Assembly (NCBI GenBank): GCA_032164245.1
Contig: JAVMKO010000003.1
Span: 136,451,259 to 136,515,258, forward strand
Source: Sternotherus odoratus
Taxonomy: Eukaryota; Chordata; Testudines; Kinosternidae
Direction: 5' to 3'
Length of the DNA: 64,000 nt
In this document: piece after piece, positions 44,701 to 56,700 of the stretch
Position numbering within the stretch: position 1 is the stretch's first letter
Layout of the letters: each line of letters opens with the position of its first letter
Notes under the pieces: generated by a model
What the model saw: the letters and a program-made list of their open reading frames with translations, nothing else
What the model was told of the DNA's origin: nothing
The model's database searches: none
Program-made: the position numbers and the translations under genes

Positions 44701-47700
44701 AAGAAATAAAGACCATTCAACTTTTGAAAGAATCCTAACTTTCAAAGCAGAGTCAGAATACTAAAAGTTATCAAATGCTGAATGTTCAATAACTTAGACA
44801 TTATGATATTCTAACAAAACAGGGCGCAAGTTATACTAATTAGTCAAAGCATTATTTTAAAGCAGGTAAACAATGTAGAGCAGAGGTTCTTAAACTGTGG
44901 TCGGCGGACCACTTCCATTCAGGTGGTCCATGGTTCTCGCTAAGCTGTGTGCCTGCGCGGCTGCACATGAGATGATGATGGGCCACCCACCTAATTTGTG
45001 GAGCATGAAGGTGTGGCTCCACTAATTACGTGCCTGGACCCTAAAGACGACGCAAGGTAAGGTGGTGGCCTTCAGGGGGAATAGGTGGTATGTGGAAAGG
45101 GGCAGTGGGGTGCGAAGGGTGGGGGGGATTTGGGACATGCAGGGCCAGAGAAAGAGGCAACTTTCCCCAGCTCCAGGGCTGCGGCTGCTGGTGAGAGACC
45201 CCACCTTCCTTCCCAGCCCCAGCTCAGTGGCTGCTGCATTGGGGGAAACCACCATCCTTCCCAGCTCAGGGCTGCCACAGCAGGGGAGAGAGGGCACATC
45301 CATCGCATTAGAAAGGTAAGACTACGGATATTAAAATATGAGCTGCGTACTTTTATTTGTAGAACAAAAAAAACAATTAAGTTTTTTTTTTTTTAATATA
45401 GTGCTTTTATCCAAAGCTCTTTACAATAGTTAGCCAATGGTACACACAACATTTGGAAAGATCATCAAGTGGTCTGCTGAGACCCTCAGCAATTTTCAAG
45501 TGGTCCATGAAAATAAAATAAAATTTGAGAACCACTGACGTAGAGAACTAGCTCGATTACTTCACTGAAGTAATATTGATGTATAGTATCAGAAAATACA
45601 AGAGATGCAACTTATCACACTCTAAAATTAATACACTGAGTTTCATTTTTATGTTTATATTTCCATCTGAATGCTTTTTCTGGACTGTGCAGTGCACTGC
45701 ACTGTTTTAACAAGACAACAATCAGAGTTTTCATGCTTAGATAAGAGATAATTGCATGTTAACTGTACCCAATATCCTGTTGGTAAAGTGCACTGCTAGC
45801 CACTAAGAAAATGTGTTAGTACAGCATCTGCCTCCAGCCTCAAACTTTCACAGCAGGATGTTGGATGGGAAGACTGTATCTTGTCTCTTCATGCCTAGTT
45901 AAAGGTGACCTGCAAACGAAAGAAATTGGGCTTCTGCCTTTTTGCTTCTTTTTGGATGTATAAAGGCAGCCTGAAAAATGTATTTTCCCTACTTGTTTCC
46001 TACTTTATTTCATGTCTGCTTCGGCTAGAAGACCAGGAAGAAGAGTTAAGTGTCTTGTAATGGTGTAATATTAAGAGAAAGGATTTTTAGTTAGTCTGTT
46101 TAGAACACCAGTGGGCTTTAACAAAAACAACAAAAAACAACTACCACACACCCATTTAACTTCAATGACTAAACTCTGAATCTACTCAATGGTTAGCATA
46201 TACTGCTCACACCCCTTCAGTTACAGAAACAGCTTACAACAACAAAAATCATATGCATTCCATTGGGCTTCCAACAAATGGAGACTTTACATTTCCAGGG
46301 CAAAAAAAAATGAGCAACCTCCCTCCACAGCTACCTTTAAAAAAAAAAAAGGGGGGGGGGGAGGAACAACACATTTTATCATGTGTTCTTTATACATAAA
46401 GCAGAAAAAGGGCCAATTTTTAACACATCTGCAAGTCACTTATGATTTTTAATAGTTATAGGTCATTATTGCTTTTCTGTAACATACCTTGTACTGCAAG
46501 AAGCTGCTCTTCTGTAGTCCAACGGGCATTGATTTTCTGATTCAACTATTAAAATTAGAGAAATTGCACACAAATGTCATTAAAGCACATTATAATGACT
46601 TTCAGATATTTTACAAAGTAACGTTTTAATGCTTGAATTTCTTTGATAGTTTTCTCTGTTTGCAGTAAGGTGCAATCAAAGACTCAGAGTAATAATCATC
46701 TTCATGAAGGTAAAAACATTTAGTTTGTTTAAAATTAAACTATTATTAGAACAATTTCTAAATTATTTTTCATTTTCAAGCAATAGACTCATTAAAAAAG
46801 TAGCTTCAGTAATTGAAAAAACAGAACAAAAAACCCTTGACATGTTAGTGAATGTAGCAACTAATTAGCTGACAGTTTCACCAGAAAAGTTGATTTATAA
46901 TGGCACATCATCCAGCTCCCTAGTCTCATGTATAATCATGCTAACCTGGCTGCCTCTGTTGTCCCTCTACCCAGTCCTACTTTCCTCACATTTAAAAGAT
47001 TGAGGAAAGGCATATTTTGCTGATTTCCTCCAGAGAGAACCAAAATAATTAGCACTGCATGAATTTCAGTGTTCCAGTTAAACTGTTGCTGAAACGCAAA
47101 CACTCTACAGCAAATGACTCAAATTATACATTAACATATCTTCCCACCAATCCAAGTGCAATGCTACGCATTCTAGCACATTATGTTAATTTACCTCAGG
47201 AGGTTTGAATTCTTCAATCCCACCTTCCATTTTTTGTTTCAGTGCACTGTTTACTTGCTTAGCATTTTGAACCTTGGTTAAAAAAAAAAAAAAAAAAAGT
47301 TTATCAGCTCCACAAAGTTGATCACTTTATACAAACATCTTCACTATGATTGCCACAAGTATGCCTCTTAAATTATAGAAGTAAACATTATGGTTGAATG
47401 TTTCTCTACTTTTAACTGCTGCTTCACAGACAAATTATATTTTATTCTGGAGAGTAAATGAGAGAGAAAGACAACTAAGACGTGTTCTTTGAAAGGCTGG
47501 TTAAATTTGTCCACCAGGAAGATGTTAAACGAGGAGGAAGATAAAAGCTAAACTTTCACAAAATTACATGTCTGTATAGATTAGAATATGAATTATTTCA
47601 GGATACTACAAACATCTTTTCATTTGCTGCTCTCACATTTTTACTGAGTGAGAGAAATTCTATACATAAGTTAATAAGATGAGGAAGACTTTGTAGCACC

Positions 47701-50700
47701 TTAGAGACTAACCAGTTTATTTCAGCATAAGCTTTCACTGGTTAGTCTCTAAGGTGCTACAAAGTCTTCTTCATCTTATTTTCGGATACAGACTAAAACG
47801 GCTGCTAATCTTAAACCTATATGTAAGTTGTTTCTCAGAAGGCTAGATTCTCTCCTTCCCTAACAGAACTCTAAAAAGTGATGAGATATTTCTAGTTACT
47901 TTCTTGCTGCAGACTGCTTTTTACTGGTCTTGTTGGCTTCAGGGTATGATCTCCTGATATAGTTCATTTTGGAATTATTTTGACATTTAAATTAGAGATT
48001 AATTTTTGTTTATAAAGGTGTACTTTCTAACAAACTTCCATATTACCATTAACAAATTAAAATGTGCTGATGTAATGCACAGATGAACCCATATATGAGA
48101 AAATGGATTTGCATGGATGGTTTGACAGCATGCAAGAGCTTGAATGCATGGGGAAGGCATTGAGTATGGAGATAAGCTCTGTTGCACTCAATCTAAGCCC
48201 TAGTCTACACTGGGAGAGGCAGGATTGACCTAAATACGTCAACTTCAGACACACTATTCCCGTAGCTGAAGTCGACGTATTTAGGTCGACTTACCGCAGC
48301 ATTTTCACGGCACTAAGTCGACCGCTGCCACTCCCCCATCGAATGTTTGCACCTCTCGGTGCGGTGGAGCTCCTGAGTTGACGGGAGAGCGTTTGGGGAT
48401 TGATTTGTCGCATCTAGACTAGACGCGATAAATCGAACGCCGAAAGATTGATCCCTACCTGCTGATCCAGTGGATAGTGTAGACCTACTCTAAGCAAAGA
48501 AAGAGCTGAACCCTTCCAGCATTTTAAACAGAAATACATCTGGATTCATGATTTTTCCAATGTTTTGAGGATTTGCCCATCGTACACACACACAAGTTAT
48601 AATATATGATAAATAAACAGATCACATCCCCCCCCATAATATTTTATTCAATTTAAAATCAGATAAGATGTTAAAATACAATAGGATTCTATTCCCCTCC
48701 CCCCCCCAACATTAAAATTAAGAAGATGTTGGTAGGATTACCTCTTTAAACGTACATGTGTTTTTAGAAAGAAAGAGGTAGTCCCACAAAATTGTATCCT
48801 CAAGAGAGGACAAGGGCAGCATTAAAACAGGAGAAGCTATTTTCTAACTTACAACCTGTTATCAGTGTTCCTATACTTGTTAATTCTACAATCGATTTAA
48901 CAAGACACTTGTGTTGAAGCAACAGATACATGATTTCAGAGACCCCATAAAGAGAGGGATTAGGACAATGGTTCTCAATCTGTGGCCAATTCAACACATA
49001 GCTGAGGCCCATGTGACATCCTCAGGACCAGACAGATAGTGTATGTATATATGTGTGTAATATAGGTAGGTTGATAGAGTGTGGCCCACATAACACAGAG
49101 AGCTGTATCTGCAGCCCACAATGGTAAAAAGGTAGAGAACCACTGGATTAGGAGACTATACACAGTCTCAGGAATTCACAGCAAACAAAAGACAGATGAC
49201 CCGAAGTACCTGGCGCTTCAATGAGATTAGCTCCATGTCCAGCTGTCTAAGAATTGTGTTGGCTGCATTGGGGCTACAGGAAACCACTACCACATCTTCC
49301 TGGGTCAGATACATGCCCTTAGGTGGACGACATTTAGAACGCTGCGAATGATGGCGATGCTGTAAGCTCTGATACTCTCTTCTACCCAGCCCTATTTTAC
49401 TGGTCTGAACAGGTTGTTCATTATTGCCCTTAAAAAGTTAGAAGAGGTAGGTGATTAAAGTACACAGCTTCTGAATACCATATAAGCATATTTTACAAAC
49501 AGCTTAGACAAAAGAGAAAACTAGGCCATTTCTACAGCTACTCAAAAAGGGCAGTAAAGCCTTCAATTAGAGTTAAGCTCTCAAAGCAGTTGCTGGATAG
49601 GTCTGTCGTCAATGTTTAACATATCAACATTTCTTTCAAACGCTACAGTGTATGGTTCCATTACAAAAAACTGTATTTTCACTTGGGTCAGAGAAATGTT
49701 ATGAAAAAAGATGGAGTTCCTAACCTCTAACAGTTTTTATTAAAAGTTGCAGGTTATAAAATATGCTTTACATAAATCCAGGCTCATCTCTATATATGCT
49801 AGATTTAAAAAAAATTAAGTTTGCAAAGTGAAGCACAAGAGTTGGTAAAAAAAAAAAAAAAAGAATCCATCACAAATATTGTCTTGTTGAAATTTAAATG
49901 TTTCACAGAAAGATTTCTCAGTCCAGAATGGACTCTGCTCAAAATATGAGCAAAACAGAAAGAGACACTACTCTTCAGCCTGGTGATTAAGGCCCAGGTT
50001 CAAGTCCTTTGCTCTAAACTGAGAACAGGGGTTTCCATCTCAGATTACTCGGAATGCATTCTAAGGCAGAAGAAACATATTTTGTAGCATTTAGTTATTT
50101 CATGAAATGGAACTGTTTTCTGGACAGCTCTACCAAATGCCAGAATTAAGGCTGCCTGTGCAATCTTAATTCCCCCACCCACAACCTTTATATGTATGCA
50201 TTATGACACAGCTGTTAATAACATGATCACATACTATTTTTCCTACAGGACCTTGGCTTCATTCAGTCCACAGGATTTTGTCTCCATTGTTCAGGGTGTG
50301 GCTCTAGACCTTATTTACAGCATACTATTCAACTCTTACTACAAATACAATTAATTTCTTTATGGCTTTTCTAAAATACTCATGTATATAAACTGTATAT
50401 ATTAGGTCTTGGGTATATATGGTATTCAAGATCTTCACAAACATTCGTTTATCTTCACAAAATTCCTGTGAGAGGAGGTATTAGCCCATTTTACAGATGG
50501 GGCATAAAGTTAAAAAAAAAAAAACCATAAAAATCCATTAGCTTGGGTAGCAAGATTTACCCTGGTAGTGAAGACAAGCCCGATAATGTGTGCATTACTC
50601 TCTCCACTAGGATGTTTCATTAGTGGTCTCATAGAAATTTTATACTAGATATACGCTTTAGAATATAGATCAAAGCCAGAGTTTTTTAAAAAGGATCTGC

Positions 50701-53700
50701 ACATCTTTTGGATGGCTCTACTTTTCATTTTTGAAGCAATAGCCATAGCTTACCTATATACTACTCAAAAAAAAATATGGTTTTTGTTTTAGAAAAAGGT
50801 AGGATTTTTACTACTTGGCTTAATTTGCTTCGAAAGGTATGAAACATCAGACCACAAAATAAATCTATATTTAGGTCTGAAACTTATTAGTCTATCTGGC
50901 CAGTTCCTACAAACTTGTTACTTATTCTTAGACTCTAATTTTATTCTATCATCATATTTAATGGTTCAAATACAGTAATTCATGAAAGCAAATTGGGCAA
51001 TTCTTTAGACGTAGCTTGTCCTGGTTTTGGGGTGCTGAATCCAAAAGAGAGGACATTAGAGCATTCCCCCATTAGGAAGAGAGGAACAAGACAGGCAGAA
51101 AGACTCTCTCCACTGGATTTGTGCCATACCAATTCCAAGAAATGTTGAAGGACACACAAGACAGTGGCAAAACCGAGACTAACATCAATATCTTTGGACT
51201 CCCAGTCCAATGCCCTATCTGCTGGACCATTCTATGTTCCAGGTTTCTTTTGGTAGAGATACAAAGTTGTATTAGCAGTGCTATTCCTGTGTAGTATCTT
51301 TGAAAGGATCATTGATAATTTGTGATTTTCTCCCACACTCAAAAAAATCATTTTTTTTTTAAACCAGCATATTTTCTAACATTTAGAAATGTTTTCTCTT
51401 TCCTGTGGTATGGGAGACCCAACTGTGTTAAGATAACTAAGGGAACTTACTATATACAAGCTTCTGTAAACATGTATGTTTTTTTCTCTCGTTTTTCAGT
51501 TTTAAAAACCTTTCGAGTCTTATTTGCAAGAACAAAAGGTAAAGGGACACCACACTTCTGACTGTAAAGTTTTTAAAGATTAACTATATTTTTACGGATA
51601 CTAAAGAATTTTGTTCTCTCAAAGGGACAAAGTAAGGTCATAGCCACCATAATTTCTACTAGAAAGAAATATTAAAACAAATTAAAGATATATATTTCCC
51701 CATTGCTTTGAATGAAGAGGACATGCCATACTTTGAGAACCACCACACTTTGTACTTTAATGCACAAAGGAAGTACTTTATATCCAATTACTCAGCATCA
51801 GTAAGAAACTGGAAAGAGTATTTCACAGAATCTCAGGGTTGGAAGAGACCTCAGGAGGTCATCTAGTCCAACCCCCGGCTCAAAGCAGGACCAATCCCCA
51901 ACTAAATTTAGCTACCATCTCTGCTGATGGCTCCAGAGAGCCGCCCTTCCTTGCCCAGTCCCTATATCTGGACCAGCAGCACTCTGGCTGGCTTGTTGGG
52001 GACACATTCCACCCCTTGTTCCTCTGTAGTGCCAAGCCCTGTCCAGGTAAAGGGAAGATGCCCGGCCCTCACCAAACAAGTGTCTCTTATTGATTAGTCT
52101 TGAGCTATCCTTTGAAATTTCTTGTCACTAGCTGATCAGCAATTTACTTCTGTCTCCAAAAATTGGGGTGTTATATACAAGACTGAAATTGTCTCAGCAA
52201 ATGAAATAGTAAAGGTTAGTTTCATTCAAAAAGCATCAAAATCTTCTATATTTTAAACATGATATGAGGACTTCACCATGTTGCAAGTTATACTCTTTAC
52301 AGAAGGCATCATGGAAAAATTACTAACATTCATTGTAATTAGAGTGTTACCTCCTTTTTGGTTTCTTTTTTGGGATCATAATCACTATCGTTTCCATCCA
52401 TTGGATGTGCTTCTTCCACATCATCATCACTGAGGATAGACAACAGATGAGTAAACTTGGTCCTAGTAGCCTGTTATTTCACTATTTTTGCTGATGCGGT
52501 CTACAATTATACAGTTAACATCCATTCTAAATAATGTTATAGTTGTACTGTTACAAGACACACACACAGACTGGAGTTCTTGTTATTTTAGAATTTCTTT
52601 AAGATATAGTACACCCTGGAACCATTTTCCTTTTGTTAAGCTTGTGCATGTTGCCATAATTAAAGCAACAGCTGAAGAAAATTATTCTTCTCTTGGAAAA
52701 AAAGCTAAGCAGGAAGACTTGGATCCAAGTTTATGATGTTCAGGCAATAGCACTTCTGGTAAAATAAAAAGTAAAAAATATATTCAGGAAGTTCAGTGTG
52801 TCTGTAATAACTGGAAAGTCTAATTAGACTGAAAGCAAATGGATTTGATTTTGTAGTCCTTATGAGACAGGGTCACTAATTATGTTGAATTTATTTAAAA
52901 GGCTTGTGCTTCCTTATGATGATATGTAGTTAGAATCTTTGCCTCTATAAAAAACTAAGTAGACCTAAAGACAGTATTTACCATAAAAATGGAAAATAGT
53001 AATTGCATGTTAAAATTTATTTTTAAATTGAAGGCTATTTAAAGGTTTAAAAAGATATTACTTTAAGCTGCAGAATGCCAGTGAAACAACATTACTGGAC
53101 ATTTCAACAATTTGTAGTTGTTTAGTTACCTTTTCCTTCCCTCCTGATCCCACCCCCAACCAAGATTTCTAAGTTTTGTTTCATAGGATTTGTTTTACAA
53201 GTCGACTTACTAACCAGTTAGCTGTGCAGCTACTGCATTTGCCATAGAGCTATTTACTTCCTAGAGCATAAGTAAAATACAGTTTGTCTGTTGAAAGGAC
53301 ATTAGACTAAACTAGTGGTACTCTCACCATTAGAAACGGCCCATCCAGGTTAGAGTTGAAGCATATTGTCAGAAAAATGCTGCCAGATCTGTACCTAAAC
53401 AAAGAACTTCACTCTTGGGCAATTAGCTATTTAAAAGTATTCAACCCACCTGTCACCTTGATTATTTCTATTGGCTAGTTTTCGAGCCTGTCGATCCATC
53501 AAGCTTGTCCTAGAGCGAGTCTTTTTCCACGAATAGTAATATTTTACAAGGCTTGCAATAGTCTTGTCTGGAAGCTAGAAGAATTAGTTCAAATATTTTA
53601 AAAAATGAAAACTATATAAACTAGTAGCTGAAGCATAATCATCTTACAATAACCCTTCTAAGAATGCTTTCTTAATTTTCCATGCATTTAGGGAAAAGAG

Positions 53701-56700
53701 AAAACACTTATGTTTTCCACTTAAAAAGATATTTCATGCTTTAACCCCCCCCCCAAAAAAAACAAAAAAACCAAAAAAAACACACCACTCATTCCACTTT
53801 TGTAAATAAATTCAGAGTTTTTACAGTTCTAAAAAGCTGAATAATACGGAAGCAAAAACTGAATTTAAGTTTTTTAGACTGTAAGCTCTTTGGAGTAGGA
53901 ACCCTATCTTTGAATAGGGTTATATGGTACTTAGCACAATGGGGATTTATTCTAATAGGATCCTTCAGACTAAAAATATTGATATTAAATAATAGTTATA
54001 ACCAGAAATATTACCTTACCATTTGTTGGATCCTGTGAAAGCTCTTCCCATGGAAACTAAAAGCTTGTTCAAACAGGACTTTATCTTCAACTGTCCATTC
54101 ATCAGGGAAAGGAGTGAAATTAGGGAGATCCGCAAGGGACTTCTCAATGTTATGTTTATGCCAGAACAACATGCCAAGTGCCTTTGAAAAGAAATAATCC
54201 GTTTTTGATTTTAGCTGGACTTGTATCAAAGCACACGTTAGAGAGTTGCATTAAAAAAATGTAACTACCCTGTTTCCCCGAAAGTAAGACATCCCCCAAA
54301 AATAAGACGTACTTCCAGTTTTGCCTCTCGCTGTAATATAATGTAATGTAATTTTGGGAGCAAAAATTAATATAAGACACTGTCTTATTTTCGGGGAAAC
54401 ACGGTATGGTAAATATGTCTACGTATCATCAGAACTCACACTATCAAAAGAAATTCATACTTAAACTTATTTTCTATTGTGCCTATGTAATACAGCTTAC
54501 AAGATTCTCTTCACAAATACTTTGATCAGTGGGCACTTTTGCATTCCATACACACTGCAATACCTGGACCAGTCAGTCAATTCGAGGTCAGTGTGGCAGC
54601 ATCATCTCTGAATTAGTTAGGATAAAATAGTGGTAGGCTGACCTATTTTCTCCCTCTACAAATAGATATAGACTATGTAGTTCTTTACAGAGCCCAATTC
54701 CCAGCCCATTCAAGCAAAACTATTTCTGCTGTTCAGTGACCAGAAAGCCAATCAGCCCTCTAACCTCACCTGCTGCATGTGCACAAGCAGTAAAAATATT
54801 TGTTAGGGAAACCAGGTATTTGCAGTTTTAAAAAGGTTGCTAGTGAGTAGATAAAATACAATTTGGAAACTCTGAATACATTCTGAATGTCCTTTTAACA
54901 CCCCCCCCCCCCCCCATCTCTCAAATAAAAAACTGTCTGGCTTGTGTTGGGCATTTCCATTGTCCATGGCTGTGTATAATACACCATAGAACAGACAATT
55001 TTAAATAAATCTCTTTATTGGATGTAAATAGTGAGTAATCTCAGTGTATTTCAGATAAAGACTCTAGAACAATTGGAGATTTCCCCCTACCCCAACCCCC
55101 AAAAAAACCAAACAAAAAACCACAACCCTTCATGGATTTTGCACCAAGTCTTAATCAGGATTTGGTGAATACTTAAATAGAACTGACTAAATTAGTTTCA
55201 TATAGAGCATACATGATCAATAACAGCTCATCATCAAGTCTCAGTGTCTTGATTTAATGGATCTACCAGCTTTTCCCCTGACAACATTTTTCCACTGCAA
55301 GCACAAACTACCAGCAGTTTGTGTATGCAGACTGACTCATGAGCACACACTTTTTCCTAAAGAGCACTGGAAAAAACAGTACAAGCTAAACTTCTTTTTT
55401 TCTGCACACATTCTAGACACCTACATTGTCTACCTCTCTTTCCAGCAATGCAGACTTAAATAGCCAAGTACTGCAAAGAGTTCTCCTAGCTAAGGTTTCA
55501 CTATTATTTGCCCTACTCTTCTTCCCCAAAACAAGGTTACAACAGGATATTTTACTGGTACATCAATAACTATACTTTTGTTTTCTGTTACCCCTTACTT
55601 TGACTGTATTCATTCACTTTGTAATTTTTAAAATACAAACTTGCTACAGATCTTAGTCATTAGTGTGAACTAGCAACATTTACCTATACTATTTTTCATG
55701 GGATAGTGGTTAAAGAGTAGTAAAACCAAAACCGAGCTATAAAACTAAAAACCACCAAACATTGCAAGTTTTGAAACCTTGAGAGTAGTTTCTTGCTTTG
55801 AAACATGCCAGCTGAATTATTTTTGTAGCACCCCACTAGTTGAAATGCATCTGCAATATGGAGAGCATTGAATTAATGTTAGCATTTAAAAATATTTAAA
55901 AATTCTTAATTCCAAAATTCACAAGTCCATACCCCAAATTGCCTGCCTAAGACATCAGGTTTTTTTAAAGTTACATAAACAAACAATTACACGACATGCC
56001 CAGTGTACCAAAACATACCAAACCTTTCAAAACTGTGCATTACAAACTGAGCATGTCATGAAAATAAAGAGAGCTTAATCTTTTGCAGAGAATCCAGACC
56101 ACAACAATATGCAGATCCATAAAGCTGTAGTGTTTGCTACCATGCCTGAAGAGAGATAGCATTAGTTAATGGAAGCCAGATGAAAAAAGTAAGTTGTGCT
56201 GTACAGTAAACACCACCTTAAAAATCAGAGAACTTACCTGTTCCACATTGTATCCATGTTTTTCCTTTGCTATTGCAATGTATTCATCCACTGTAAAAAA
56301 ACAATGCCAGAATTAATTTATCTGAAAGCGTAAGTTCCGCTATAATACTTCAAAAAGTTAGTCACTTTTGTATGTAGCAAATGTAACGGAGGTGTAGTTA
56401 CAGATAACTGATATCAAAATTTTGATTATGTTTCAATCCTTCTTCCCTACCTTTCATACCTTGCTTGTTTTCACAGGTCCTGATCTTGCAAAAGGTTATG
56501 CATGTACTTAACTTTACACACTACAAGCAGTTCCATGGAAGTCAGTGAGGTTTCTTGAAGTGTGTAAAATTGAAATGGGGCAGAAACTATTTTCCTATGT
56601 TTGTACAGTGCCTGTATTGTAGGGACTACAGTAATAAACTACAGTAATATGTTTGTCTTCCACTGCTTGCATCTGATGAAGTGGGTATTAACCCACGAAA

